This document shows, piece after piece, positions 15,711-26,238 of a stretch of DNA of 64,000 nt (positions are counted from its first letter, which is position 1; each line of letters starts with the position of its first letter). The position numbers were made by a program, and so were the translations under genes. The stretch comes from Nonomuraea soli (GTDB lineage: Bacteria > Actinomycetota > Actinomycetes > Streptosporangiales > Streptosporangiaceae), in NCBI RefSeq assembly GCF_013761175.1, contig NZ_JACDUR010000003.1, forward strand, positions 599,791 through 663,790. The letters run 5' to 3'. Under the pieces are notes generated by a model, which was not told where the DNA came from, did no database searches, and worked only from the letters and a program-made list of their open reading frames with translations.

Positions 15711-17788
15711 ACTCGCTCGGCCTCCCTGGACCGGCCCGCCTTCTCGACGCGCTTCTGGGACCTGCGGCGCAGCACCCGCATGACGACCGCCGCCAGCATG
15801 ACCGCCAGGGCGGCGCCCACGATGACGAGCGCGATGCCGGTGTATCCCGTAGTCCTGATGGTGAGCTTGTTCGGCGGGCCGTACGCCAGGCCGTCACGGG
15901 TCTGGAGTTGCACGCTGACGGTGGTGTCGGCGGCGGTCTTGACCTCCATGGGCACCTGGATGGTGCCGCTCTGGCCTGCTCCGATGTTCAGCTCGTCGGG
16001 GTACTTGCCGATGGTCAGCTCGTCGGTCTTGTCGGCGGTCACCACGAGCTTCAGCGCGATGTCGTTGGGCGTGTCGTTGGTGACGCTGATCGGCACCCAG
16101 CCGTTGCTGCCCGCCAGCTGTCGCGGGCGGTCGGCGCTCGGGACCGACACGTCGTCGAGCTTGCCCGACACGCCCTTGGCGACGGTCTTGCGCGCGGACT
16201 CGGCGGCCCGCAGCCGCTTGCGCCATCCCGCCGAGGTCAGCCGCAGGATCGAGGTCTCGAACCCGGAGAACTTCAGCGAGGTGGTGACCTGCGCGGTCAG
16301 CTGCGCATCCTGGGCGACCTGCTTGACCTGGTCGAGGTAGGCCTTTCCGAGCTCGGCCGAGGCGTTGGCGTCGGTGTAGGTCAGCGGTCCGCGCGCGGGG
16401 GAGTTGCGCGCCGGCTCGATGGAGTCGAGCGGGGTCATCGCCAGCCACGGCAGCGACGAGGCGGCCTTCATCAGCGCGGTCACGTGGGCGGCGTTGGGGT
16501 CCCAGCGGCGGGTGGGCGCCACGACCAGCGACTTGGCGGTGGCGGGCGTCTCGGAGGCGATGATCGCGGTCTCGGCGATGAACCGGTGCCTGCTGGCCAG
16601 GGTGGAGCCCGCGACCGCGGTGTCGGGCTCGAGCGTGTGGCTCAGCACCGGGTCGGGGACGAGCGCGGTGACGACGCCACCGACGGTGTCGAGCGTGGAG
16701 GCGGCGTCGGGCGTGGTCAGCAGTTGCTGGGAGGCGGGCAGGTTCTCGGGGCTGAGCAGGACCGTGTCGACCTTGGCGATCGACAGCACGTCGAGGGCGT
16801 CGGCGTCGAGCAGCCCGGCGGCCGGCCAGTTGGCGGCGGTGCTGATGTCGGAACGCTTGAGCAGCGACGCGGCCGAGGCGGCCCCGGTCTCGATGGCGAC
16901 CGCGGTCTGCTTGTCGAGGCCGTTGTGGGCCAGGGCGACGAGGTCGGGGTCGGAGTACGGCACGGCGACCACGGGCACGCCGGTCAGCGCCGCGCTCAGG
17001 GAGTTGAGCCAGGCCGTGGCCTCCGGGACGCCCGGCTTGGTCTGCGGGCTCCCCTTCACCAGCACGGTGTAGGCGGCGGCCATCGACTGCACGTCGTCGA
17101 GGATGCCCGGCTCGACGAACCAGGTGGCGGTCTTGGGGGCGGTCTGGGCGAGCTTCAGCAGCCGCCCGAGCCGCCCCTTGTCGGTGATCGAGGTGCGCAG
17201 CTCGTCGTCGGTGAAGGTCGTCTTGTCGGAGCGGTGCGGCTCGTCGATGATCGGCAGCGCGAACGCGAGCTTGGTCTTGGGCAGCTTGGGCGCGTTGGCC
17301 GGGGCGTAGGTCAGGAAGCTGCGCCAGATGTCGATCTCGGTGCCCGACCAGGTGTCGAAGGCCTGGACCGACAGGGGGTAGACGCCGAACTGCGAGAGGG
17401 TCAGCTGCGCCGGGGTGATCTGGGTCTGCCACGAGACGGTCGCGCCCGGCTCGACGGGGGCCGACAGCGTCAGGGAGCCGGCGGTCCACGCGACGTCACG
17501 GGAGACGAGCTGCCCGCTCTGGTAGCTCTCGAGCTCGGCCCGGCCGGTGAAGCGCTGGTTGGAGGTGCGCAGCCTGATCTGGGTGCCCTGGAGCGGCGTC
17601 GTGCCCCGGTTGGTGAGCGTGCCGGAGATCGTGATCGGCGTCGTGGGGGTGGTCGGCACGTCGGGTGTGAAGGCCTTGACCCACAGCTTGGTCTCCGCCC
17701 TCGCGGCAGCGCCCGGCGGCGCTACGACGACTGTCGTCGTCATCAGCGCGGCGAAGGAGAGGGCGAGCAGCGTGAGCTTTCGTATCAC
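15707..17788 (-). CDS. DUF6049-type secreted/membrane protein upstream of murJ
   Basis: A protein of about 693 aa with an N-terminal signal sequence (IRKLTLLALSFAALMTTT), a large extracytoplasmic region with beta-sandwich-like ends, and a C-terminal membrane helix (IALVIVGAALAVMLAAVVM) followed by a basic tail. It matches the actinobacterial family immediately upstream of murJ (Rv3909 in M. tuberculosis). The function is unknown; operon position suggests cell-wall biogenesis with MurJ. The frame extends to an ATG-like start at 17839, but the GTG at 17788 places the signal peptide at the N-terminus and is preferred. Confidence 0.8.
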   Translation of the reverse strand: MIRKLTLLALSFAALMTTTVVVAPPGAAARAETKLWVKAFTPDVPTTPTTPITISGTLTNRGTTPLQGTQIRLRTSNQRFTGRAELESYQSGQLVSRDVAWTAGSLTLSAPVEPGATVSWQTQITPAQLTLSQFGVYPLSVQAFDTWSGTEIDIWRSFLTYAPANAPKLPKTKLAFALPIIDEPHRSDKTTFTDDELRTSITDKGRLGRLLKLAQTAPKTATWFVEPGILDDVQSMAAAYTVLVKGSPQTKPGVPEATAWLNSLSAALTGVPVVAVPYSDPDLVALAHNGLDKQTAVAIETGAASAASLLKRSDISTAANWPAAGLLDADALDVLSIAKVDTVLLSPENLPASQQLLTTPDAASTLDTVGGVVTALVPDPVLSHTLEPDTAVAGSTLASRHRFIAETAIIASETPATAKSLVVAPTRRWDPNAAHVTALMKAASSLPWLAMTPLDSIEPARNSPARGPLTYTDANASAELGKAYLDQVKQVAQDAQLTAQVTTSLKFSGFETSILRLTSAGWRKRLRAAESARKTVAKGVSGKLDDVSVPSADRPRQLAGSNGWVPISVTNDTPNDIALKLVVTADKTDELTIGKYPDELNIGAGQSGTIQVPMEVKTAADTTVSVQLQTRDGLAYGPPNKLTIRTTGYTGIALVIVGAALAVMLAAVVMRVLRRRSQKRVEKAGRSREAERV

Positions 17789-17835
17789 GTGTCTGCCCGG
17801 GCAGGTGTACGGCGCACGCCCGCAATGGTACGGGC

Positions 17836-18342
17836 TCAACGAGGCAGCGCGACCCTGGCTCTTGGCGGGCGCAGGTCCACCGACTTGCCGGGCAGCAGTG
17901 ACAGGAGGTCGAGGGAGCGCAGGGCCAGGGCGGTGAATCGTTCCCCGGTGGCGGTGTAGACGAGTCCGTCGTCGACGGGCACCCTGTCGTCGATCAGGAG
18001 TGTCAGCTCATCGGGCAGCAGAAGCGGGCAGACCAGGCCGTCGGCGTAGTCGGTCAGCTTGTTGACCACGAACGCCGGCGCGTGCCGTACTCTGCGTGCG
18101 CCCAGGAGTCCACCGACGATTCCCGGCTGCGGTGGTGCGGCGACGGTCGAGACCACCGCGACGGCCTCCCGGCCGATCCGGGTGGAAAGCTCGAACACCG
18201 TGACCGCGACGCACCTGTCCGGTGTTGCCAGGACCGACTCAGGCAGTTCGTCCACGCACGTCATAGGCCGCGGAAGGCGTACGATTTCATGGTGGACGAG
18301 GTGTGCCAGGAGCCAGCGGTGGATCGCGAGGGCGTCCTTCAT
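17836..18342 (-). CDS. YbaK/prolyl-tRNA-synthetase-associated-type deacylase domain protein
   Basis: A 168-aa protein resembling the YbaK/ProX fold that hydrolyses mischarged aminoacyl-tRNAs. The AFVVNKLTDYADGLVCPLLLPDELTLLIDD stretch matches the core segment of that family (central strand followed by a conserved surface), though the usual catalytic lysine is not clearly placed. The ATG at 18342 follows GAAGGGAGCG; six extra codons to 18360 are possible. It is divergent from pcnA (81 bp apart). In mycobacteria a Nudix gene (mutT4) sits here instead. Confidence 0.6.
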   Translation of the reverse strand: MKDALAIHRWLLAHLVHHEIVRLPRPMTCVDELPESVLATPDRCVAVTVFELSTRIGREAVAVVSTVAAPPQPGIVGGLLGARRVRHAPAFVVNKLTDYADGLVCPLLLPDELTLLIDDRVPVDDGLVYTATGERFTALALRSLDLLSLLPGKSVDLRPPRARVALPR

Positions 18343-18423
18343 ATGCGCTCCCTTCTCCACAGACGGTAACCCGGACCCGGTGTGGCTCGGGGGATATGTT
18401 CCGGATCTGAAGGACTACCCAGC

Positions 18424-19839
18424 TTGTCCGACTCGAACCTGACCCAGCTCTTCCGCAGGATCGCCCCCGTGGCCGACGAACTCGGCGAGTTGTTCGCCGA
18501 TCGCGGCCACCAGCTCGCCCTCGTCGGCGGCTCGGTGCGCGACATCCTGCTGAACCGCATCGGCAACGATCTCGACTTCACCACCGACGCGCGCCCAGAA
18601 CGCGTCCTGGAGATCGTCCGCGACTGGGCCGACTCCGTCTGGACCATCGGGATCGACTTCGGCACGGTCGGTGTGCGCAAGGGCGGCTGGCTGGTGGAGA
18701 TCACCACCTACCGCAGCGAGTCCTACGACCCCAAGTCGCGCAAGCCCGAGGTCATGTACGGCGACACGCTCGAGGCCGATCTGGAGCGCCGCGACTTCGC
18801 CGTCAACGCCATGGCCGTACGCGTGCCGACCCACGAGTTCGTCGACCCCTACGGCGGCGTCTCCGACCTGACCGCCAAGGTCCTGCGCACCCCCGGCACC
18901 CCCCAGCAGTCGTTCGACGACGACCCGCTGCGCATGCTCCGCGCCGCCCGCTTCGCCTCCCAGCTCGGCTTCACGGTCGCCGACGAGGTGCAGGAGGCCA
19001 TGACCGCCATGGCCGAGCGCATCGAGATCGTCTCGGCCGAGCGCATCCGCGACGAGCTCGACAAGCTGATCTGCGGCGCCCACCCGCGTGAGGGCCTCAA
19101 GCTCCTGGTCGACACGGGCCTGGCCGCCTACGTCCTGCCCGAGCTGCCCAAGCTGCGGCTGGAGATCGACGAGCACCACCGCCACAAGGACGTCTACGAG
19201 CACACCCTGATCGTGCTGGAGCAGGCCATCGCCCAGGAGCAGGCGGGGCCCGACCGGGTCCTGCGCTGGGCGGCGCTCATGCACGACGTGGGCAAGCCCA
19301 AGACCCGGCGCAACGAGCCGGGCGGCCGCGTGTCGTTCCACCACCACGAGGTCGTCGGCGCCCAGCTGACCCGCAAGCGCATGCAGGAACTGCGTTTCCC
19401 CAAGGAGGTCGTCGCCGACGTCTCCCGCCTGGTGGAGCTGCACCTGCGCTTCCACGGCTACGGCTCGGGGGAGTGGACCGACAGCGCCGTGCGCCGCTAC
19501 GTGCGCGACGCCGACCACCTGCTCGACCGCCTGCACAAGCTGACCCGCGCCGACTGCACGACCCGCAACAAGCGCAAGGCCGCGGCCCTGTCGAGGACCT
19601 ACGACCAGCTCGAGGAGCGCATCGCCCGGCTGGCCGACGAGGAGGAGCTGGCCAAGATCCGCCCGGAGCTCGACGGCAACGAGATCCAGCAGATCCTCGG
19701 CATCGGCCCGGGACCGCTGGTCGGCAAGGCCTACAAGTTCCTGCTCGACCTGCGGCTCGACCAGGGTGTGCTCGGCAAGGAGGCGGCCAGGGAGGCGCTT
19801 CGGCAGTGGGCCAAGGAGAACGGCGTCCCCCTAGGCTGA
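18424..19839 (+). CDS. pcnA: CCA tRNA nucleotidyltransferase
   Basis: Adds or repairs the 3' CCA end of tRNA. The product is 471 aa, with the polymerase-beta head LALVGGSVRDILL and catalytic DLDFTTDARPE, the RRDFAVNAMAV segment, the FDDDPLRMLRAARFASQL motif and a C-terminal HD domain (HDVGKPKTR, HHHEVVGAQL). I prefer the TTG at 18424 because GAAGGA lies 9 nt upstream; an in-frame GTG at 18382 would add 14 residues without a binding site. The HD domain is typical of actinobacterial PcnA. Confidence 0.93.
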   Translation: MSDSNLTQLFRRIAPVADELGELFADRGHQLALVGGSVRDILLNRIGNDLDFTTDARPERVLEIVRDWADSVWTIGIDFGTVGVRKGGWLVEITTYRSESYDPKSRKPEVMYGDTLEADLERRDFAVNAMAVRVPTHEFVDPYGGVSDLTAKVLRTPGTPQQSFDDDPLRMLRAARFASQLGFTVADEVQEAMTAMAERIEIVSAERIRDELDKLICGAHPREGLKLLVDTGLAAYVLPELPKLRLEIDEHHRHKDVYEHTLIVLEQAIAQEQAGPDRVLRWAALMHDVGKPKTRRNEPGGRVSFHHHEVVGAQLTRKRMQELRFPKEVVADVSRLVELHLRFHGYGSGEWTDSAVRRYVRDADHLLDRLHKLTRADCTTRNKRKAAALSRTYDQLEERIARLADEEELAKIRPELDGNEIQQILGIGPGPLVGKAYKFLLDLRLDQGVLGKEAAREALRQWAKENGVPLG

Positions 19840-19845
19840 CTCGCC

Positions 19846-21024
19846 ATGGACATCCTGGCGCTCGACCGTGAGCACGTCTGGCATCCGTACGCCGCCCCCG
19901 GCACGCTCGTGCACCAGGTGGTCGGCGCCAAGGGGGTACGGCTGACGCTCGCCGACGGGCGGGAGCTGATCGACGGCATGTCGTCCTGGTGGGCGGCGAT
20001 CCACGGCTACAACCACCCGCGGCTCAACCAGGCACTGAGGAGCCAGCTCGACTCCATGGCTCACGTCATGTTCGGCGGCCTGACCCATGAGCCCGCCGTA
20101 CGGCTCGCGCAGCGCCTGGCCGCGATGACCGGGCTGGAGAAGGTCTTCCTGGCCGACTCCGGTTCGGTCTCGGTCGAGGTGGCGATCAAGATGGCCATGC
20201 AGGCCACCGGCCGATCACGCCTGATGACCGTGCGCGGCGGCTACCACGGCGACACCTTCGGCGCGATGGCCGTCTGCGATCCGGTGAACGGCATGCACCA
20301 CCTGTTCGCCGGCGCCCTGCCGCAGCACGTGTTCGCCGGCCTGCCTCCGGCGGAGCACGACGAGGCCTACCTCGACGAACTCGACCGGCTGGTCACCCCC
20401 GACCTGGCCGCGGTCATCGTGGAGCCGATCGTCCAGGGCGCCGGAGGCATGCGCTTCTACCACCCGGGAGTGCTGCGCCGCCTGCGCGAGCTGACGGCCG
20501 CCAGGGGCGTCCTGCTGATCGCCGACGAGATCGCCACCGGCTTCGGCCGCACGGGCGAGCTGTTCGGCTGCGACCACGCCGGGATCAGGCCCGACATCAT
20601 GTGCCTGGGCAAGGCGCTCACCGGCGGCTACATGACGCTGGCGGCGACCCTGTGCACGGCGGAGGTCGCCTCGCGGATCGGGGTCCTCATGCACGGGCCG
20701 ACCTACATGGGCAACCCGCTGGCCACCGCGGTCGCCAACGCCTCTCTGGACCTGCTGGAGGAGCGCCCCTGGCGCGAGGAGGTCCGCCAGATCGGGAACG
20801 TCCTGCGCGAAGGGCTGGCCGGACGCGACAGCCGGGTCATGGGCGCGATCGGCGTGATCGAGATGCCCGAGCCGGTGGACGTCGCCAAGGTCCAGCGGAT
20901 CGCCATGGAGTGCGGCGTCTGGCTCCGGCCGTTCGGCAGGCTGATCTACACGATGCCGCCGTACGGCATCAGCCGACAGGACCTTTCAGCGGTCGTCGAG
21001 GCGATGGTGCGAGCCTCCGCGTGA
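19846..21024 (+). CDS. bioA: adenosylmethionine--8-amino-7-oxononanoate aminotransferase
   Basis: A 392-aa class III PLP aminotransferase making 7,8-diaminononanoate, the antepenultimate step in biotin synthesis. It has the BioA N-terminal signature [44 protein letters not shown] and the PLP lysine in [11 protein letters not shown]. No other bio genes are nearby, so the pathway must be split. TAGGCT (19832-19837) overlaps the pcnA stop and is 8 nt before the ATG, consistent with a leaderless transcript. Its 3' end overlaps the convergent MFS gene by 56 bp. Confidence 0.93.
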   Translation: MDILALDREHVWHPYAAPGTLVHQVVGAKGVRLTLADGRELIDGMSSWWAAIHGYNHPRLNQALRSQLDSMAHVMFGGLTHEPAVRLAQRLAAMTGLEKVFLADSGSVSVEVAIKMAMQATGRSRLMTVRGGYHGDTFGAMAVCDPVNGMHHLFAGALPQHVFAGLPPAEHDEAYLDELDRLVTPDLAAVIVEPIVQGAGGMRFYHPGVLRRLRELTAARGVLLIADEIATGFGRTGELFGCDHAGIRPDIMCLGKALTGGYMTLAATLCTAEVASRIGVLMHGPTYMGNPLATAVANASLDLLEERPWREEVRQIGNVLREGLAGRDSRVMGAIGVIEMPEPVDVAKVQRIAMECGVWLRPFGRLIYTMPPYGISRQDLSAVVEAMVRASA

Positions 21025-22270
21025 GCAGCCGGTAGCCCAGGCCGCCGAACACGTAGCCGAGCACGATGATCGCCAGGGCGACGTAGGACTTGCCGTTGTC
21101 GGGCAGGATCGCCGCCGACAGCGCGGCCGCGAGCACGAACGAGGCGTTGAAGAGCATGTCGTAGATCGCGAACGACCGCCCCAGGTAGATGTCGTCGACG
21201 TCGCGCTGGACGGCGGTGTCGGCGCAGATCTTCACGCTCTGCCCGGCGACGCCCAGGAAGAACCCGGCGACCGGCAGGCCCCACTCCTGGAAGGGCGTCA
21301 CGAGCACGGCGGTGGCGATGCCCGCGCTGGCGAGCATCCACGGCACCCAGCGCTCCAGCGTGAAGCGTTCGGTGGCCAGCGGCGTGACGACCACGGCGAG
21401 CGCGAAGCCGATGCCCGAGGTGGCCACGACCAGGCTCATGCCCTGCAGCGCGGAGGTGGCGTCACCGCCGGTGAAGTAGTAGCGGTACAGGATGATGCCG
21501 AGCGCCGTGGACATGCCGAACATGAAGCGGTGCAGCGCCATCGCGCCGACGGTGGCGGCGGCCACGCGGTGGTGGAGCAGGTGACGCACGCCCTCCTTCA
21601 GGCCGACGGCCACGCCCCTGAGCGCCTGACGGGTGTCGGGGCGGTCGAGGGAGTCGTCGGGACCCAGCAGGTCGCGCGGCATGGTCCTGGCGACCAGGGC
21701 ACTCAGCGCGAAGATCGCACCGGAGGTGATCATCATGATCGAGATGTCGGTGTGGAGGATCTCCCGCATCACGTAGCCCAGCGCGACGCCGCCGAACGTG
21801 ATGACCGTGCCCGAGGTCGGCACGACCGCGTTGGCCGCCATCAGCCGGTCGTGCGGCACCACGTGCGGCAGTGCCGCGCTCAGCGCCGCCATGAAGAAGC
21901 GGTTGACGCCCAGCACGCACAGGGCGGCGCCGTAGAAGATCGGCTCGGGCAGCCCCGCGACCAGGATGCCCGCGGTCAGCAGCAGCAGGGTGCCGCGCAC
22001 GAGCGGCGCGACGACCAGGATCTGCCTGCGCGACCACCGGTCGATGAAGACGCCGACGAACGGCCCCAGGACGCTGTACGGCAGGAACAGGACCGCGAAA
22101 CCGAAGGCGACGTCGAGCGCGCTGGTGTGCTTCTCGGGGTTGAAGAAGGCGAAGCCGAGCACGCTGAACTGGAAGATGCCGTCGGAGAACTGCGAGACCA
22201 GGCGGGTGGCGAACAGTCGCCTGAAGTCCCGGCCACGCAGGACCACACGGAGATCGGCGACAAAAGACAC
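20969..22270 (-). CDS. MFS transporter
   Basis: A 433-aa major facilitator with about 12 predicted helices. The N-terminus ([22 protein letters not shown]) and the A-motif loop [13 protein letters not shown] are typical of DHA-type drug or small-molecule efflux. It overlaps bioA tail to tail by 56 bp. The GTG start (22270) is preceded by TAGTCT (22282-22277) with 6 nt between, a leaderless arrangement, and shares an 85-bp divergent promoter region with idi. Substrate unknown; a role in biotin or terpenoid export is not supported by sequence. Confidence 0.88.
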   Translation of the reverse strand: MSFVADLRVVLRGRDFRRLFATRLVSQFSDGIFQFSVLGFAFFNPEKHTSALDVAFGFAVLFLPYSVLGPFVGVFIDRWSRRQILVVAPLVRGTLLLLTAGILVAGLPEPIFYGAALCVLGVNRFFMAALSAALPHVVPHDRLMAANAVVPTSGTVITFGGVALGYVMREILHTDISIMMITSGAIFALSALVARTMPRDLLGPDDSLDRPDTRQALRGVAVGLKEGVRHLLHHRVAAATVGAMALHRFMFGMSTALGIILYRYYFTGGDATSALQGMSLVVATSGIGFALAVVVTPLATERFTLERWVPWMLASAGIATAVLVTPFQEWGLPVAGFFLGVAGQSVKICADTAVQRDVDDIYLGRSFAIYDMLFNASFVLAAALSAAILPDNGKSYVALAIIVLGYVFGGLGYRLLTRRLAPSPRRPLKGPVG

Positions 22271-22355
22271 GGCACCAGACTACTGTCGCCGGGCGATCCA
22301 CAGGCTTCGCGGAAGCGGCACGCTCACCGCAAACGATCACGTACGCTTTCGTAGC

Positions 22356-22940
22356 GTGACGAGCGTGGAACACGTGGTATTGGTCGACGACCATGGCAAC
22401 CGGATCGGGACCGCGCCGAAAGCCGTGGTCCACACCGCCGAGACCCCCCTGCATCTGGCCTTCTCCAGCTACGTCTTCGACCAGGACGGCAACGTCCTGC
22501 TCTCGCGCCGTGCCCTGCACAAGGTCACGTGGCCGGGCATCTGGACCAACAGCTGCTGCGGCCATCCGCTGCCCGACGAGCCGCTCGGCGAGGCCGTGCT
22601 CAGGCGGCTGTCCTACGAGCTGGGCCTGCCGGTCCCGCGCGCCGACCTGATGCTGCCGCGCTTCTCCTACCGCGCGGTCATGGGCAACGGTGTCGTCGAA
22701 CACGAGCTGTGCCCGGTCTACCGCGTGGTCGTCGACCGCCCGGCGGTCCCCAATCCGGAAGAGGTCGAGGAGGTGCTCTGGATGCCGTGGAAGGAGTTCG
22801 TCCACGGCGTGACCAGCCACCTGCTGGCCATCTCCCCGTGGTGCTACGAGCAGGTGCCGCAGCTCGAGGCGCTGGGCGCCGACCCGTTCACCTGGCCGGT
22901 GGCCGAGGAGGGTGACCTGCCGCCCGCGGCGAGGGGATGA
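22356..22940 (+). CDS. idi: isopentenyl-diphosphate delta-isomerase (type I)
   Basis: A Nudix-fold enzyme interconverting IPP and DMAPP. The 194-aa product shows the type I motif TNSCCGHPLPDE with the catalytic Cys, the Nudix-like segment with metal-binding His/Glu, and the catalytic Glu in EHELCPVYR. The GTG at 22356 has no Shine-Dalgarno; TACGCT (22342-22347) lies 8 nt upstream, a leaderless arrangement. The open frame further upstream (to 21966) is non-homologous and antisense to the MFS gene. It overlaps the convergent HxlR gene by 53 bp. Confidence 0.93.
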   Translation: MTSVEHVVLVDDHGNRIGTAPKAVVHTAETPLHLAFSSYVFDQDGNVLLSRRALHKVTWPGIWTNSCCGHPLPDEPLGEAVLRRLSYELGLPVPRADLMLPRFSYRAVMGNGVVEHELCPVYRVVVDRPAVPNPEEVEEVLWMPWKEFVHGVTSHLLAISPWCYEQVPQLEALGADPFTWPVAEEGDLPPAARG

Positions 22941-23277
22941 CCCGCTCCTGGGCGTCGAGCAGCTCGTCCCAGTGCTCCTCCGCCCAGGCGCACGCCGCCC
23001 TGAGCGGCTCCAGGAGGCTTCGGCCGAGCGGCGTGAGGGCGTACTCTCCTGCCTCGCGCGCGACGAAGCCGCTGCGCTCCAGGCCGCGCAACGACTGCGT
23101 GAGCACCTTCGGCGTGACCCTGCTGAGCGGCACCCGCAGCTCCGAGAAGCGGCGCGGGCCGTCCTCCAGGCAGGCCATCACCAGCGCCGCCCACTTGTCG
23201 CCGAAGCGGAAGGGCAGCAGCCCCGACGGGCAGATCTCGTCGAACAGGTCAGGAGGCAGCGGCCTGCGATCGCCCAT
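22888..23277 (-). CDS. HxlR-family transcriptional regulator
   Basis: A 129-aa winged-helix regulator. The family opening CPSGLLPFRFGDKWAALVMACL, the FSELRVPLSRVTPKVLTQSLRGLERSG recognition segment and the wing are all present. The ATG at 23277 follows GGAGG by 5 nt; the preceding ATG (23280) is also possible. It is divergent from a short NAD(P)-binding protein gene, the common HxlR layout in which it represses both. The Cys near the N-terminus could make it redox-sensitive. Confidence 0.88.
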   Translation of the reverse strand: MGDRRPLPPDLFDEICPSGLLPFRFGDKWAALVMACLEDGPRRFSELRVPLSRVTPKVLTQSLRGLERSGFVAREAGEYALTPLGRSLLEPLRAACAWAEEHWDELLDAQERVIPSPRAAGHPPRPPAR

Positions 23278-23302
23278 CATGACCTCCGTCGCGGTATCCA
23301 GG

Positions 23303-23327
23303 AGGTAACCACCCTCCGGGCTACCTT
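23303..23327. promoter_or_regulatory. candidate HxlR operator
   Basis: AGGTAAC at 23303-23309 and GCTACCTT at 23320-23327 form an imperfect inverted repeat about 25 bp long in the divergent promoter between the HxlR gene and its target. A related AAGGTATTCCTT element follows at about 23355. It fits an HxlR dimer site, but the match is not strong. Confidence 0.5.
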
Positions 23328-23369
23328 CCGTGAGCATCGACATCGACTCGGCGGAAGGTATTCCTTGAG

Positions 23370-23966
23370 ATGAGCAGGATCGTGGTTTTCGGGGCCGGAG
23401 GCAGGGTCGGCCGCGCGGCGGTGGCCGAGGCGCGGCGGCGCGGGCACGAGGTGACCGAGGCCGGGCACGAAGGAGCGACCGACGTCCGCGACCAGCGGGC
23501 GGTGGCCGCCGTCGCAGCCGGCCACGACGCGGCGATCAACGCGGCCGCGGTGTACGGCGAGGGCACCGACCCCGGCACCTTCTTCCCCACGGCCGCCAGG
23601 GCCCTGCTGGCCGGCCTGGCGGAGGCAGGGGTGCGGCGCCTGGTCAGCGTGGGGCTCGCTGTGGTGAAGCCCGGCCCCGACGGCGTCAGGCTGATGGACT
23701 CCCCGGGCTTCCCCGCGGAGTTCCTGCCCTTCTGCCTCGCCCACGCCTCCGGGTTCGACGTGCTGCGCTCGGAGGGCGACGCGGTGGACTGGCTCTACCT
23801 CAGCCCGGTCGGCGACTTCGACGCCGAGGGCGAGCGGACCGGGCACTACACCGTCGGCGAGCACGGTGACATGGCCGCGCGCATCTCCCACGCGGACTTC
23901 GCCATCGCCCTGGTCGACGAGGCGCAGGGCCCGAAGCACCACCGCGAGCACCTGGTCGTGACGTGA
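23370..23966 (+). CDS. NAD(P)-binding short oxidoreductase/epimerase-like protein
   Basis: A 198-aa Rossmann-fold protein with the N-terminal dinucleotide motif FGAGGRVGRAAVAEA. It resembles the NmrA/NAD(P)H-binding (DUF or YwnB-type) group often controlled by HxlR regulators that respond to electrophiles. There is no obvious catalytic YxxxK. The ATG follows CTTGAG; a Shine-Dalgarno is weak. Likely role: handling quinone or aldehyde stress, inferred only from context. A bidirectional terminator follows its stop. Confidence 0.78.
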   Translation: MSRIVVFGAGGRVGRAAVAEARRRGHEVTEAGHEGATDVRDQRAVAAVAAGHDAAINAAAVYGEGTDPGTFFPTAARALLAGLAEAGVRRLVSVGLAVVKPGPDGVRLMDSPGFPAEFLPFCLAHASGFDVLRSEGDAVDWLYLSPVGDFDAEGERTGHYTVGEHGDMAARISHADFAIALVDEAQGPKHHREHLVVT

Positions 23967-23967
23967 G

Positions 23968-23998
23968 AAAGGGCCCGGGATGCGCCCCGGGCCCCTTT
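23968..23998. terminator. bidirectional terminator
   Basis: AAAGGGCCCGGG pairs with CCCGGGCCCCTTT (one extra C) around a 6-nt loop. It lies between two convergent genes, with A-rich and T-rich flanks suitable for both strands. Confidence 0.75.
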
Positions 23999-24008
23999 CA
24001 TCACGGCG

Positions 24009-25088
<1,080 letters not shown>

Positions 25089-25101
25089 CGCACTCGCTCC
25101 T

Positions 25102-25659
25102 TTATTCATCAGATGCCTCGTTCGAGGCCCGTCTCTCTGTGGCGATCAGCTCATTCAGCCAACGCACTTCGCGTTCGACCGATTCCAGACCGTGACGCTG
25201 CAGCTCCAGCGTGTAGCTGTCGAGACGCTCACGGGTGCGCGCCAACGCGGCACGCACGTTCTCGAGCCGTTCCTCCAACCGGCTGCGCCTTCCTTCGAGG
25301 ATGCGCAGCCGTACTTCCGCCTCTGTGTGGCGGAAGAAGGCGAAATGCACGCCGAAGCTCTCGTCCTCCCACGCGGCCGGTCCGGCCTGTGTGAGGAGTT
25401 CCTGGAGCCGCTCCTTGCCCTCCGCGGTCAGCTTGTAGACGATCTTCGATCGCCCGGTGACGGCCTGGGGGTGCTCTTCCACGATCAGACCCCGCTCCAG
25501 AAGGGTCTTGAGGCAGGGATAGAGCGAGCCGTAGGAGAAGGCGCGGAACATGCCGAGCAGGGCGTTGAGCCGTTTGCGCAGCTCGTAGCCGTGTAGGGGA
25601 GTCTCGTGCAGCGACCCGAGCACGGCGAGTTCCAGGACCCTGCGCTGGTCAGTGGCCAT
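25102..25659 (-). CDS. PadR-family transcriptional regulator
   Basis: A 185-aa PadR repressor. The winged-helix domain ([49 protein letters not shown]) is followed by a long C-terminal coiled coil (about 110-180) for dimerisation. The ATG at 25659 follows GAGGAGGCGG. Two palindromic operators lie 24-70 bp upstream, so it should autoregulate along with ino1 downstream. The inducer is unknown. Confidence 0.93.
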   Translation of the reverse strand: MATDQRRVLELAVLGSLHETPLHGYELRKRLNALLGMFRAFSYGSLYPCLKTLLERGLIVEEHPQAVTGRSKIVYKLTAEGKERLQELLTQAGPAAWEDESFGVHFAFFRHTEAEVRLRILEGRRSRLEERLENVRAALARTRERLDSYTLELQRHGLESVEREVRWLNELIATERRASNEASDE

Positions 25660-25682
25660 CGGGAACCGCCTCCTCTCGCGTC

Positions 25683-25729
25683 GATGTATCGGGCCGATAC
25701 ATCTTGAGGATACGTCGAGTCGCTACATC
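25683..25729. promoter_or_regulatory. double PadR operator
   Basis: Operator 1 (25683-25703) is a perfect 21-bp palindrome GATGTATCGG-G-CCGATACATC. Operator 2 (25709-25729) is an imperfect copy with outer arms GATAC / CTACATC. The centres are 26 bp apart. ATGTAT-type dyads are typical of PadR sites. Confidence 0.85.
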
Positions 25730-25793
25730 TAGGCAATTAAGGTCTTTGCCAAGAGGTTGGGGGCATTAGGTAAAAAGACGTAATGTGGCGCCC

Positions 25794-26183
25794 ATGTGGT
25801 CGCAGAGAAGGGTGGTGGACTATGCGCTCGCCAAGCGGGCGGTGGTCCGCTCGCTGAACTCTGGGCGCGCCTCACGCAGCGAGGTGTGCGACGCACAGCC
25901 GTACCTCCTCCGTGCCGCCAAGCACTTCGGACAACCGACGATCCGCCCCTGCCCGGTATGCGAGGTGGAGAACGTCACCGAAGTGACCTATGTCTACGGA
26001 GACGCCCTAGGCCGTCATGCCGGTCGGGCAAAGGTGGCAGCGGAGCTGGCCGCGATGGCGCAGGATTACGACGAGTTCCGGGTGTACGTCGTCGAGGTCT
26101 GCCAAAGTTGTTCTTGGAATCACCTGACGGTCTCGTTTGTCCTCGGGAACGGACCGCCGGACCAAGACGACCCCCAGTCATGA
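25794..26183 (+). CDS. DUF5318-type zinc-ribbon-like protein
   Basis: A 129-aa protein of the actinobacterial DUF5318 family. It has two CxxC pairs spaced as a zinc ribbon (RPCPVCEVENV near residue 50 and EVCQSCSWN near residue 105). The ATG at 25794 is preceded by TAATGT (25781-25786) with exactly 7 nt between, a leaderless arrangement. It is divergent from padR and lies just upstream of the class A PBP, as in Streptomyces. Function unknown. Confidence 0.85.
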   Translation: MWSQRRVVDYALAKRAVVRSLNSGRASRSEVCDAQPYLLRAAKHFGQPTIRPCPVCEVENVTEVTYVYGDALGRHAGRAKVAAELAAMAQDYDEFRVYVVEVCQSCSWNHLTVSFVLGNGPPDQDDPQS

Positions 26184-26238
26184 CCCACCGAGGGCGGCGC
26201 AGAGACCGCCGGGCACCCCGACGACGATGCGAGGACGC

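Noticed and set aside
14184..16340. Long plus-strand frame opposite murJ and DUF6049
   Set aside because: His/Gln/Arg-rich shadow of a real minus-strand operon.
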